Origin: Adiantum capillus-veneris
Lineage: Eukaryota > Streptophyta > Polypodiopsida > Polypodiales > Pteridaceae
DNA: 64,000 nucleotides
Assembly: GCA_014529385.2 (NCBI GenBank)
Contig: CM043958.1
Span: 156,897,293 to 156,961,292, forward strand
Reading direction: 5' to 3'
In this document: positions 1-11,175 of the stretch, piece by piece
Position numbering within the stretch: the stretch's first letter is position 1
How the letters are laid out: every line of letters begins with the position of its first letter
Notes under the pieces: generated by a model
Told to the model about the DNA's origin: nothing
The model's input: the letters and a program-made list of their open reading frames with translations, nothing else
Database searches by the model: none
Program-made: the position numbers and the translations under genes

Positions 1-10
1 GTTCAACCGT

Positions 11-406
11 ATGGCTGCCAACACAAATTTCCTTATAAGGAGAATCTACTTCACCTACAGGGGAAAGAGCATGTATATAGATGCTAGTGAGTCTGGTGGT
101 ACTATACCACTTGTAAATCCTCCTGCTTTTGATAAATCAATGAAGAGCTCGGTTTCTAGGTACATGATTTTTGTCAGAGAGTCCCTAAAAAGTCCTAATG
201 TTTCATCAAATGTAAATGGTAGGAATCAAGAAGAGTTAGACTTCTCTGATTTTCTAAAGGGATTCCAAGATGTGTTCATCGATGATATCCCTGTGGACTT
301 ACCTCCAAAATGAGGAGATGATGACCATCGCATTGAGCTCCTACCAGGAAGCTGACCACCTAACAAGCCTCCTTATCGAGCTTCTCAAGCTCAACAAGAT
401 GAGAGC
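11..406 (+). pseudogene. Ty3/gypsy protease-to-RT linker
   Basis: One hundred open codons end at a stop at 311-313. The tail reads FQDVFIDDIPVDLPPK, and the text after the stop keeps the family pattern (DDHRIELLPGS, then KPPYRASQAQQDE) that normally leads into the RT fingers. The stop replaces the arginine usually found after LPPK, so it is a nonsense change rather than a natural end. The upstream protease is outside the window. Confidence 0.8.
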
Positions 407-1301
407 ATGAGGCAAGTACAAGAATTGGTTGACAAAGGGATGGTGAGGCCTAGATCCTCTCCCTTTTTTTCTCCAATCCTTTTAGTGCAAAAGAAAGATG
501 GTACATATCGTATGTGTGTGGACTATCGAGCACTAAACCATATCACTATAAAAAACAGACTTCCCGTGCCTTGGGTAGAAGGTCTATTTGATAAGCTACA
601 AGGCTCTACCTACTCCAATAGGATTGACCTTAAAAGTGGCTATCATCAAATAAGGAGAGTGGATGAAGATATCCTAAAAATTGTGTTTCCCATAACGTTT
701 GGTCTTTATGAATATCTAGTCATGCCTTTTGGCTTGACCAATGTACCAGCCACGTTCAATCGTCTAATGGAGAAAATATTTAGACCCTACTGCAAACTCA
801 ATGTAGTGTTCTTTGATTATATCATCATCTACTCCAAGTCCTTGGAAGAACACAAGCAACATCTCCAAGTAATTTTTCAAGCATTGAGGAAGAACAAGCT
901 TTTTCTCAACCAAAAAAAAAAAAAAAGCAAACTTTTCCTGCAAGAGATTCAATATTTAGGTCATATTATCTCCCAAGATGGTATCAAAATGGATCCATCA
1001 AAATTGGAGGTAATAAAAGCATGGCCTAATCCAAGGAATCTACATGAGCTAAGAAGATTTATTGGTATGTGTGCATACTATAGACGCTTCCTTTAAAAAA
1101 ATCTCTCAAATAGCAGGACCATTACATGACTTAACCAAGAAGAACGTTAAGTATTCATGGACTGCTAAGGAGAAAAACGCTTTTGACAAGCTCAAAGAGA
1201 ATCTTACCTCCCAACTAGTCCTCATGTTTTTGGATCTCTCAAAGCCATTTGAGGTCCAATGTGATGCTTGTGGTGATTTGCTTGGAGCAGTCTTGCTTTA
1301 A
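407..1301 (+). pseudogene. Ty3/gypsy reverse transcriptase, catalytic motif altered
   Basis: The open stretch 407-1096 covers most of the RT domain: KKDGTYRMCVDYRALN, the RIDLKSGYHQIR palm strand and MPFGLTNVPATFNRLM. The active-site strand reads VVFFDYIIIYSKS where the family has two aspartates in a row, so the second catalytic aspartate is tyrosine. A run of 13 A (910-922) encodes an abnormal lysine stretch. After a stop near 1096 the homology continues in another frame (1062-1301: GPLHDLTKKNVKYSW, then KPFEVQCDACGDLLGAVLL), which is the start of RNase H. Both the active-site change and the frame change argue for a dead copy. Confidence 0.88.
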
Positions 1302-1546
1302 GAAAGGCATGCCATAGCATATGAGAGCTGAAGGCTCAATCGGATGAACGAGTCTTAGGCATTTATGAGAAAGAGCTTTTAGCTGTTCTACACGCCCTAG
1401 ACACATGGAAGCACTATTTATTGGGGACTCCATTCATTGTACAAACAGACCATCAAAGTCTCAAGTACTTCATGATACAAACAAAGCTTTCCAGCAAACA
1501 AATGAGGTGGGAAAATTTTCTTTCGCAATTTAATTTTCCAAGAGTA
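1302..1546 (+). pseudogene. Ty3/gypsy RNase H remnant
   Basis: Homology persists through stops and frame changes: HAIAYES, LAVLHALDTWKHYLLGTPF, then VQTDHQSLKYFMIQTKLS with the DHQ motif typical of the RNase H C-terminal part. At about 1546 it stops abruptly in the segment that normally reads FLSQFNF and joins text from inside the integrase zinc region. The end of RNase H and the start of integrase, over a hundred residues by family comparison, are therefore deleted here. Confidence 0.75.
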
Positions 1547-2727
1547 TGTTTCAAAATGTGTAGTATGCCAAAAGACCAAGTATGATACAGGGAAGCAACC
1601 TTGATTACTCCAGCCATTGCCTATCCCAAATTCACCATGGGAGAGTATATCCATGGATTTCATCTTTGGATTACCCAAGTCTATCCATGGGAATACGGAA
1701 ATATGAACAATAGTCGACAGGTTTAGCAAGCAATCACACTTTATTCCTGTCAAAAAGACTATTAAGGCAAACCAAATGGCAACTCTCTTCATATCTCAGA
1801 TTTTCAAACACCATGGATTGCCAACATCCATCGTGTCAGATAGAGATGCTAGAATGACCAGTAATTTTTGGAAAGGTCTCTTTGAAAATCTAGGTACAAG
1901 TTCTCTTCGTCCTATCACCCATAAACGGATGGCCAAAGTGAGATAGCCAATCTTACAATACTCGATCTACTAAAGACTTATGTTACAGAAGTAGATCAAC
2001 GCTCACAATGAAAAAAGTGCTTACCTCTTGTAGAGTAATATGTACAATAATACTGTACATACTTCTATGGGAAAAGCACCTTTCAAAATAATTGAGAAAA
2101 GACCTAAAAGTCCCTTGCTGCTCAAAGTACATGGGAAGATCTTTGTTGCCGATGAGTATAGCCGTGACCTATAAGAAACTTTTCAAAGATTAAGGAGGCT
2201 ATATCCATTACTCAAAAAAGCCAAAAAGCTATTGCTGACAAGCACAAAAGGGCCTTAATGTTCAAAGAAAATTATTGGTTCTTACTTAAGTTTCCCAAGG
2301 ATCGATTGAGGCAAACAACGGGCAACAATCCTACAAGCCATCAAAAGTATTATGCTAAGCTAGCAAAAAGATACTATAGTCCTTTCCAAATCTTGAAGCC
2401 CATCAATAAGATGGCTATCAACTCAAGTTTCCCAACCATTGGCTGATACACAATGCTTTTCATGTGAGCCTACTTAAGCCCTACAAAGGAGAGCCACCAA
2501 GTGAACCAATTATTGAAGACCCTCCCAAAGTTGAAGACCAAGAAGAGGTGCTACAACCAAAAGCTATCCTTTGGCATGAAGACAAGGTCCTACAACATGG
2601 TAAGATTATCTGATGGTATCTTATTAAGTTCAAAAATTTTCCTTTTGAAGATGCTAGATGGATGCAAGGAATACAGCTTAAGGATAGTTTGAACCTTATC
2701 CATGCTTACAATTCTACATTAGAGTAA
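1547..2727 (+). pseudogene. Ty3/gypsy integrase and chromodomain-like tail, decayed
   Basis: Begins inside the zinc-finger part (EYVSKCVVCQKTKYDTGK) and continues through the core: [11 protein letters not shown] with the first catalytic aspartate, then TIVDRFSKQSHFIPVKKT and FKHHGLPTSIVSDRDARMTS with the second. Decay increases after 1950. The end (about 2470-2727) reads LLKPYKGEPPSEPIIEDPP, then a HEDKVL...YLIKFKNFPFEDARW stretch, which matches the chromodomain-like tail of plant chromoviruses. Several stops and shifts exclude function. Confidence 0.8.
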
Positions 2728-3087
2728 GCAAATGTACAAATTTCTTTTGAATGATCAATGCTTTTGTCTTATAAGACTAGTTCTCTCTTTTTATTGTGCA
2801 CAAATTTAAGTAGTATGCATACTTAGAATCATGTTTGCGATGAGGACATCTCTCAAACACCAAGTAGAACTTGTCACTCTATTTGGGAGAATGAAATGGA
2901 CTAAAGAGCAGACATGCTTGTGGCAGCTATGTCTCCCAAGCACCAAATGGATTAGTCATCCATCTTGGAAAGATGTCGTAGGGTAAAAAGGGATCCTCTA
3001 CCCGCTAAGCAAGATTGACTAATGACTAAGGCATTACCTCTTCTACCTCATAGCCGAGGACGACTGTGATTTCAAGAGAGAAGTAAA
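2728..3087 (+). other. 3' untranslated part and polypurine tract of the gypsy element
   Basis: About 360 bases without coding potential separate the integrase tail from the LTR. The segment GATGAGGACATC and the later GCCGAGGACGA resemble the 3' leader of related elements. The purine-rich AAGAGAGAAGTAAA at 3074-3087 directly abuts the LTR start TGTCATAAAA, the expected place for plus-strand priming. Confidence 0.65.
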
Positions 3088-4672
3088 TGTCATAAAATCA
3101 TATATCTAACCAGCCCAAATGATTTTCTCATATTAAATTGATCATTTAATGTCAGAGAATAAACGGAAACAAGGGTTAGAATATAGACATGTGCTTACAG
3201 ACCTATCTCAACACGGGGCCAATGGTAAAGGGGTCCAAATGAGAGGTGGTTTGTCAAAGAGAAAGGGTAACCAATGGAGCTTAAAAGACCTTAGGGTTAG
3301 CTCCAAAGGTTAGTGTTACTAGTCCTTTGACCTTAGGTAAGCTAGGGTTGAGCTTGAGGTGGGAACGCCAGCCCAAGCTTGAGGTGCTTGTCGTGCTTGA
3401 TGACTAAGGTGCTTGAGGCTCTTGTCGTGCTTGTTGTCTAAGATGCTCAAGGTGCTTGTCGAGCTTGCCGACTAGGGAGCTTGAGATTCTTGTGAGAACA
3501 TTACCCAAGCTTGAGGTGCTTTGTCATGCTTGCTGACTAAGGTGCTTGAGGGTAAGGTGTTCCACAAAGTCAACAACTATCCCTACAAGGAGGGGGCGAG
3601 TCCTACAAGATGGGGCTAGAGAGAGAACACACACCCTCACACAAGGCAAGCTTGGTACAAAGAAAGCATATAGGACACTTGTCAAGTTCCTCCTCATGTT
3701 GCCCTCATGGTGTGCCTAAAGCCTATTGCTTAGCCTCCCAAAGGATCCAATAATAATTTAGTAGATTTACTTAATTGTTTTTGAATTTATCAAGTCATCT
3801 CTCTCAAAGGGGAAAGGGGGACACTTGTCCCAAGACTACCCTTGTTGCTTGTAATGCATCTTGCACGTGATTGGCCAGTCTTGTAGGGGTCCAATGAGTT
3901 TCAAGCTTGAACTACAAGGGGGGGTTGACCAAAGAAAGAAGGGGGACTAGCTTGGGGGGTATACTCTCCCACACACACTCACACACACTCCCATTGTGTG
4001 AAGTGCAAAGTGCAAGAGCTCCATCTCTTTCTCCAAGCTAGTAGAGAAGTTGAGAGCCTACACCCACACTCTTGGCTATGGAGTGCAAATCCAACCAAGA
4101 GCCATGCTTCAATGATTAAGCTTGCCATCTTCTCCATCTTCTTTACTATGCTATTATGTATGGTAGCAAGAAGAGTGATGATAAGTGGGGAACGATTTCT
4201 TTCTCCTATGGAATGTTTCTTCTTCCTCTTCCCTACCTTCATTCCTCGCTAGCTCTCTCCACCTTCGAAGGTTTTTGAGGCCTTGGGACTGAGGCTTGGG
4301 ATAGTTAATGATTTTTGCAAAGTTCATGTTATGCTTGTGATGCATGAATCTTTCCATCTTCATAGCATCACCTAGGTCACAAAGAACACAAAGATTGTAT
4401 TGTACCAAGTCTCTCTTGATGGGAGAAACTACAATACAAATGCCTATTGGAGGGGGGATCAGATCCACATAAATCCGGTCCTCAACTTTCGTCATGTTGT
4501 CTAAACTCTCTCTCTCTTGCAAAAGTATTGTTCATGCCAAGTTAACTAAATACTATGTTAATTGCTACCATCAATTAAATTCACCCTCTATGCTTGCAAA
4601 GTATCCTACAAAAGTGCTTCCTTTAATTTCTAATTTCGCTACTCTCAAAGTTCATAGGCCATTTCCTTTACA
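3088..4672 (+). repeat. 3' LTR of the gypsy element, family LTR-A copy 1
   Basis: 1585 bp from TGTCATAAAATC to TTCCTTTACA, with TG...CA ends. The boundaries come from aligning three copies in the window (this one; 38651-40293 inverted; 52189-53333), all starting TGTCATAAAA and ending TTACA. The first part carries a degenerate tandem array built on GTGCTTG and AAGCTTGAGG words (about 3358-3560). The last 400 bases (gggactgaggctt..., then ATAAATCCGGTCCTCAA) are the best conserved across copies. Open frames here are translations of the LTR, not genes. Confidence 0.85.
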
Positions 4673-5434
4673 GATGTGTGTCAAACATCAAAAGCCACTT
4701 TCCTTACCGCAAGCTTATCCCGATTAGTTTGTATAGCTACCATGCTTTGAATGCAACAAAACTTACTACATAGAATGTGCAGCATATCCTCAACATCCCC
4801 ATGTTCTCAAAATGCATTTTTGACACTCGAGAAAAATTGCACCAAAGATAAACAACCTATTATGGGCAGGTCTATTTTAGCCTTTGAAGCACTCTATAGC
4901 TTCCTTAGGACGTGCTCTATTTATTACTATGGTCAAAAATGAGTCTGGATACGTGTATTGTGCGTAGAGAATGAAAATAACACGTAGAAAGGCATGACTA
5001 AGAACACAACTTCATCGCGTAAAATTTACATAGAAGGAAGAGCTTTCACCTACCAGCGCGTTCGTATGCTCAAAATCACAATGCAACATGGCACAAGGGA
5101 TACACAAACAATTGAAAAGATAGAGAACTCACAGTACTCTACTATAGCGTACGCTCTTTCATTATCCAAAAAACTTAGGGCAAAAGTTATAAAAATTGGC
5201 TTTTATACATTAGCCAAGGTTTAAGAAATGAATCCCTAGCTAACTGGGATCAATGATAAGGTTTAGGAACTGCATTTAATTACAATTTTGGAATCCCATG
5301 GCCCCTTTACACCCCCTTTACAACATGGACTTTTATGAGATTTCTCATTAATAATGAGGTTTTGATATAATTAGTAGGGATGAAAAATAAGGGTGATGTC
5401 CTTTTGATGCTTCTGTTAGTTAGGTGAGCAGCTA
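4673..5434. other. Unassigned spacer
   Basis: Flank to the right of the LTR. Short open stretches (4751-4942, 4994-5224) have no recognisable motifs and no family resemblance I can name. No RNA gene or repeat seen. Confidence 0.5.
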
Positions 5435-6100
5435 ACAACATGTCATTTGTGTGGTTTGGTTTCTTGGATTATGCATTTTTGCCTAAGAAACAATGCAAAA
5501 ATTGGAGAATAAGGCTGAAAAATATATTTTTGCTGGTTACAATCTAAACATTGAAGGTTACAAGTTGTATCAGTCACAAATGAAGCATATCTTGATATCT
5601 TGAGATGTTGTTTCTATGAAAGATGTAGTTCAATCCTTGTTAGCATGTACCAACGAGACACTTATGAGCTCACAAAATGTATATGATACATTTTTGCCTC
5701 TGCTAAAAGGTGGGAGTATAAATGTAAGTCCTATTGAGACACTTGTGGAGCATATGTAAGGTTTAAATGATGTCACAGATTATCCTTTTGATGTAGATTT
5801 ATAAGATGCAATTTATGAGGATTGGGCTAAAAATGAGTAAGCTAGAAGTATGCCAAGATTGTGGGTACAAATCATGCATAACAGTACATTAGGTTCACTT
5901 TTTTCTACTTGTACTCCTTCAAGTTCTCACCATGCCTTTTATCCATCAGATGATTGTGCTTTGGTTGTGTTCAGTGTGTATGATGAGGAAGAACCTTTGT
6001 CATTTGATGAAGCACAAAATTTAATAAATTTGGTTGGCTACGATGAAATGTGAGTATGGTGCTATTGTGAAGAATGGCACGTGGTTTTTCTGTGACTTGT
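5435..6100 (+). pseudogene. Old Ty1/copia pol, first part (integrase end to RT start)
   Basis: Parallels the intact copia text at 23830-24480 word for word but with many stops: the post-integrase VFLGYS-like region, ILISRDVV-like words, SSQNVYDTFLPLLKGG-like words, then MMRKNLCHLMKHKI, and finally KNGTWFFCDL at 6073-6099. At that point the RT frame is cut by the large gypsy insertion. The next codons (LPLG, then AIGAKWIFKLK) reappear at 27054. The last five bases, CTTGT (6096-6100), pair with CTTGC (27054-27058) as the target duplication. Confidence 0.85.
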
Positions 6101-7054
6101 TGTTGATGGCCAAACACAGAAGGAGTTTTCCCAATTTTTTGTATCATTATTTTTGAAGCAGAATGACATTTTTGTAATATTTGAGCGGCCAATATTCTTT
6201 GCGGGAACAAGCCTCTAAGGAGGAATTGTATATAAGCCAATTTTTGTAACCCTAAGCTAACTTTTCAAATCCGAACTTTACTGTGCGTTGTGACACACAT
6301 ACACAGTGATTTCTTCTCTTTCCTATGCACTCTACGGAACCTCCATTGCAAAATTGACACCGCCAACACGTTAGCAACAGCTAGGGCTTCAATCCAAGAC
6401 CAAGTTTGCATGATTTCAGTGTCGTCTTGCAAAGCAAGCTCCTACGAGCTTCTGAGTGAGTTTTCTTGCAAACCGTGTGTCCATTTAGTGATATCTTCAT
6501 ACCTATGGGTTCACGGCAAGTAGAGCTACGGATTAGTACAAATTGAAAAGTGGTGACATGTATTTTGCTGCCTATCTTTATACGCAATTATCGCACGAGG
6601 TGGTTTGAGGTAGGATACCAAGTCATAATCCATAGGTTATTGATCTCTTGATGAGGAGAGTGTGTCCTATGAGTTTCGTGACATTTTGAATGCATTTGTT
6701 CTAGTTTTGGATAGCATGAGCATCATAGGTTGAGTTGCTTTCATTAGTGCATAGAACGGTTGGATTTGATTTCCTTGAGTAGAGATTGTCTTAGAAAAAG
6801 GTCGAGAAGGTGCTTGACATCCATCTTCTTGTTTCCATGCGCCGCTACAAGTTAAGCTTCGTTTCATTAGTGCATAGAACGGTTAGATTTGATTTCCTTG
6901 AGTAGAGATTGTCTTAGAAGGTCGAGAAGGTGCTTGACATCCATCTTCTTGTTTCCATAGCGTTGTTACGGGTTAAGCTTCATCCTTGGCCGACATAGAG
7001 TTGTTGGTTTTGTTCTCGCTATGCTAGCATCTGCTGGCATTGTATCCACCAACA
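6101..7054 (+). repeat. 5' LTR of the large gypsy
   Basis: 954 bp with TGTTG...CAACA inverted ends. The same sequence returns at 26218-27053 (plus 15 bases at 21024-21038). This copy has a 123-bp tandem duplication (6742-6864 and 6865-6985, each starting CATTAGTGCATAGAACGG) that the other LTR has only once, so the duplication arose after insertion or during the last replication cycle. GGAGGAATTGTATATAAGCC near 6221-6240 may hold the TATA element (TATATAAG). Confidence 0.88.
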
Positions 7055-7076
7055 TTGGTGCCACTATCAGGGACCA
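7055..7076 (+). promoter_or_regulatory. Primer binding site of the large gypsy
   Basis: TTGGTGCCACTATCAGGGAC lies immediately after the LTR end. It matches in part (12 of 18 positions by eye) the TGGCGCCGTTGCCGGGGA site complementary to tRNA-Asp that many plant gypsy elements use, a comparison made from memory. The position is diagnostic; the exact tRNA is uncertain. Confidence 0.6.
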
Positions 7077-9608
7077 AAGCCTTAGGTAGGTGACCTTAGA
7101 CCAATCCTATGAGATGAGAGTCCCTCTGGTTTGCCAGAGTATTCTTTTTATCTTAGTTTAGCAAGGATCCATAGAGAGGTGCTAGGGAGCGTGTGTCTTG
7201 CCTTGGTCACCCGTGTAGATGGTTTTAGTTTAGAATTGTATATGTTTTGGTGTTTGAGTGGTTGATGAGGTGATAAAAGCATTAGTTAGCCACTATGTGT
7301 CAGTTAAGTGTTTATCTACTCATAATTGCAAAATCCCATTTTTTAATGTTTAGGAGTAGCTTTAGGTCGATGATTTGATCTTGATCTAGCTGTCCATCAA
7401 TGAAGACTTGCTTGAGTTGTTTATTTGCATTGAAATCTTGAAAAGGAGTTAATTCTTAGTCAAAATAGTGCAAAAAAAAAGTTCACAAAAAGGTTCTACA
7501 TGATTGAGGGTTGTTGAGAACTTAAGAAGACATTTGGGAGGGTTCTGCACGTAAAAATCACAAATTTGCAAGGTTAGACATTGTACGCGTATAATGTCTC
7601 AAGGGCTACAAAGAGACCAAAATTGTCAAAATTGAATGTACCAGCTTATACCCTAGAGACACCTTCAGTGGGGAATTTTGGCATAGATTTGGGGATCAAA
7701 AGCCAAAAGATGAAGTGATTGTGACTGAAAAGAACAAAAACTTGCGTTTGTGAACACTTTTGAGCTTTAAATTTTGTTCTAAACACATGTACATGTTTTT
7801 GATAAAAATGGGAACTTAGATTAGAAACAGATCTGAATTCTGAGATGATAGACATCATACGCGTATGATGTCTCCAGCTTAGATTTGGGTGCTAACCTTA
7901 TATTTGGCATCACTAAAGCACTTGGAAGGTAGTTCTAATCTTGATTGCAAGATTTCACATCATTTAGACGACCAACCTGACATTTAAAGAGAATTTTTCA
8001 AATTCTAGTCAATGCAAAAGACAATTGGTGAATTGGTGCAAAATTGACATCAAAACCTGATTTTGAGCACAGGAGCAAGATTCATCTCATTTGGAGCAAA
8101 AAGACATTATATGTGTATGATGTGTTCTTGATGATTTTGAACAATTGTAGATTTTCTGACTATACAGGGTGTCTGAGCACACTACTCTAAGCACAGACCT
8201 GCAAAAACTTCTTCATTCTAGGCAAAAAGACATTATACGCGTATAATGGTATTTTAACCCTATTGACTCCAAAATCTAAATTTGTGCATACCCTAGTATT
8301 CTAAGGGACCCTAGAAGTCAATAGCGAAGATTTCATGGAAATTAGAGCATATTTGGGCCAGTAAGTGCCAAACGACAAAAATTGGGCCATAGTCAGTAGG
8401 CTTGGACTGATTACAACTTGTACAAAATTGGTTCAAATCCAACTTTGAAAGCTTTTGAGAGTTACTTGCAAGGTAGAGAATATCTGGAGAAGAAATCTTC
8501 TCATTTTTTCCAGATAGACATTATACGCGTATAATGTCTAAGGGCCAGAATAAGAACTTAGTTGATTGAATTGAGCCTGCCAAAGTGTTCCACTTAACTC
8601 TAACAACCCATTTTACTAGTCAAATTAGTGTGAAGAACATACATAGGAAACCAACCCTCCTTAAAACAAACTTTGGACGGAAAGTACCCGCATGGTCTAA
8701 CTAATCGGCACTAAATATTACTAAATTGAGAATCATTGTTTGACAAAGATTTGCAGAGTCTAAAGTTTTGTACAGATAGCCATCAACAAGGTCCAGCAAG
8801 TCCAAACCAAACTGAAGTACAATTAGTCAACCAATTGGAAAGCTGAAAAAATAGCCGGAGTAAAGAACAACGGAGCAAAACTTTCAAGGTAAAAGGTTTG
8901 GATTGATAGTTGAGTGTTAAGGAATTGATGTATTTAAGATCAGGAATAAATCTCCAAAGAGACCAGAGATCACAAGGAGATTGGATCAGCTAAGTGTCTA
9001 TGGAGGAGAGTGTGACCCAAGCAAGAATAGATCCACTAGCACCAATTATAGAAGACGAAAGTGGGACCAACACCTCTTCAGAGCAATCTATTTACCTCAT
9101 GGTTGACCAGAACACCATTGTTAATTGACCAAGCCAAGTGGGAGGAGGTAGCACCTCTAAGAACCCTACTTGGACGATGAGGTTTACCACCCTTTACTTA
9201 GAAGGACCAAATGCCCATGGGGCTCTAGTATATGCTGACGAAAGGGGATGGAAAAGCATATGTACTGGAGGAAAAACCAGCTGATGGAGTGGAAGCCCTT
9301 CTAGTGTATGATGATGGGGATAGATTCCAAGATGATGAGGAATACATTACCTCATTGTCAAGGACCCAAAAAACTATAAAAAATACGGGGACAATGTTGT
9401 AAAAGGTAAGATGGTTTCTGAAATCACCGAAATACCTCCTCGGATAGACCTACCTAACGCCACCGTGGTGTTTGACAAAAAGGTGACAAAAGTGATGATT
9501 AACCAAGGAATGGTAGGGATATATGAGCACCTGAATGGGAGAGTCAAAACATATTTCCAATGACCAGCACCTTACGACTTTGAGTTAAGCACAGAAAAGA
9601 TTTTATAT
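7077..9608 (+). other. Long non-coding leader of the large gypsy
   Basis: About 2.5 kb between primer site and the first gag-like frame, rich in A and T with no convincing coding. It holds the five palindromes described separately. From about 9000 on there are scraps of coding-like text (for example YADERGWKSICTGGKTS near 9230) that may be a ruined N-terminal gag. Giant gypsy elements of plants commonly have long leaders. Confidence 0.6.
7576..8539. repeat. Five dispersed copies of a 24-bp palindrome
   Basis: Half-site AGACATTATACG followed by its own reverse complement, centred on ACGCGT. Copies start at 7576 (one mismatch between arms), 7850 (perfect, with C/G instead of T/A in each arm at the matching place), 8102 (decayed), 8228 (18-bp perfect core) and 8516 (perfect). 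Spacings are 274, 252, 126 and 288 bp. The second copy differs from the others symmetrically in both arms, which keeps the pairing. As RNA each would form a 10-bp stem with a CGCG loop; as DNA the centre matches the CGCG box bound by CAMTA-type factors. Function is inference. Confidence 0.85.
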
Positions 9609-10133
9609 TTGTTTTGGTATGAATCAAGTGAAGGGAGTCTCATAATATATGTAGACAAATACAGAAGGGAGTATGTGCCGATAGAGAAAGCGGAGGTAGC
9701 AAGATTGATAGTAACTAGAGCAATTCCAACAGATCCAGTTGAAACTCAAGGACTAAACCCTACCCCTAGCAAGTCTACAAATCCGTTTGAGGAAATAGAG
9801 GATACAGACAGATTTCCAACTAGACAAACTAGAGTGGTTGAAACTCCAATTTTTTCTTCAAATCTCAACCCAAATCTTGAAATGTTGCAATCTTGGTTGC
9901 GACCCACAGTAACAAGGGAACAGGAGTTCTATAAAGGAGAAGTCCCTATTACAAACGGATCATATGTGACCCCTATAGTCTCACCAATGCCTACATATTC
10001 TTACTCTTATCCCAAGGAGAGAAAGGGACCTACAACAGTGCTGACCACAGCAGGATTCCCCTATATGGAGAAAATCAAAACGAAAAGAAGATTTGCAGTA
10101 GAACTACCTGTTGAAAAGTCATATAGAGGATAG
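9609..10133 (+). pseudogene. Gag-like N-terminal frame of the large gypsy
   Basis: 174 open codons directly downstream of the leader, starting in text that already looks coding upstream, so the true start is unknown. Contains YVPIEKAEVARLIVTRAIP and several proline- and threonine-rich stretches (VSPMPTYSYSYPKERKGP). No domain recognised with certainty; position before the gag core suggests the linker part of Gag. Confidence 0.5.
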
Positions 10134-10452
10134 GGATTGGGAGAGCCATTTGAGGGCGGATTGAGATATGAATGAGAACCTATAAGGGGAGAGGGACGAC
10201 GAGATTCCACAGTTAGGCTAATAGATCACAGGCGTGTTAGACTTTTTCAGGTCCAAAAATGGATAACAAGAAATATTCAAGGGAAAGAGACCCTAGAGAC
10301 CACGTGACAACGTCCTTGAGAGTGACTCAAGCAAAAGAGGTCAGGGACTTTGATACACAGTTTGTTGGATTTGGACTCACTTTGGAGGAAGACGCCACCA
10401 CCTAGTTTGATTCTGCTGAAAGACGGAATTTGGAGACCATCTAGACAAATTT

Positions 10453-10752
10453 GTGGAGGAATTCTCTCAAAGAGGGATATCCCACAATACGGTCTCTCAA
10501 ATCCATAAGTTCAAGCAGAAAGAGGAAGAATCTGTCAGGAAGGCAACCCTACGATTGAAACGATATGTAAAATTTTGCCCAATGGAAGGATTACCTACTC
10601 AATCCAAACTTATGTTGATATTTATCCAGGGACTGAGAAATGCAGACCTTCAAAAGGAGTTGCATATGAAGAAAAGCCCCACTCTAAATGAGTTAACCAA
10701 AGAGGCTTTATTCCTAGTAGATAATCATGCGATCTACAAAGAAGGAGATTAA
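10453..10752 (+). pseudogene. Gag core of the large gypsy
   Basis: The frame around EEFSQRGISHNTVSQIHKFK and QKEEESVRKATLRLKRYVKF, followed by LMLIFIQGLRNADLQKELH, has the layout of the retrotransposon Gag capsid domain: an EEF-like helix, the QxxxESV turn, and an F-x-x-GL helix. It stops at 10750-10752. The capsid region probably began upstream (about 10200) in a now broken frame. It would have formed the virus-like particle. Confidence 0.7.
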
Positions 10753-11175
10753 AGAGACGGAGATGATGATTCATCATCTCAACAAAGTGGATCTAAGTCC
10801 ATGAAATCAGTACAATGAAACGAACCGATGGTAAATCAAGAGTGACTCATAGAGGAGGTGCTGAAGAGGATTAGCCCTAAGCCTTAGGCTAAGCAACTAA
10901 AGTGGTGCGTAGTCGAACAAAAATGGACAAATCACATGATTGAAGAGTGCTACTACAATAAGGGTCATATGTGAGAACAACAGTATGTTCCCCAAGCTTA
11001 AGTAGCACCACCTCAAATACCACCACTGCCTAGATATACGGCAAGGAATTTTCCAGGACCATTTGGGTTTGAGAGACCACAGGCAGTTTTGGGGCAACAA
11101 CCACCACTCCCAGGAGCAAGACCGGTAGGTGGGAGGTATACACCCATTGTGGAAGAACCCGAGGAATAAGCCTTA

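Larger units (their letters stand above)
1..2727 (+). mobile_element. Ty3/gypsy retrotransposon, internal region, cut by window start and decayed
   Basis: Continuous homology to a Ty3/gypsy pol runs from the window edge through reverse transcriptase, RNase H, integrase and a chromodomain-like C-terminus ending at about 2727. It is followed by a purine tract (3074-3087) and an LTR (3088-4672), so this is the 3' half of one element whose 5' half lies outside the window. The frame changes several times, stops interrupt it, and the segment between RNase H and the integrase core is missing. It cannot make a working polyprotein. The C-terminal tail resembles chromoviral elements of plants, an inference from motif style. 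Confidence 0.9.

Noticed and set aside
4154-4522. Conserved open frame (PPIGICI, DLGDAMKME) on the minus strand, also found at 38823-39068
   Set aside because: Both lie at the same place in LTR copies; the similarity is LTR homology, not protein conservation.
7576-8539. Palindromes as a CRISPR-like array or as transposon excision footprints
   Set aside because: Spacings are uneven (126-288 bp), the context is a plant retroelement leader, and a footprint would not produce a 24-bp perfect palindrome five times with compensating changes.
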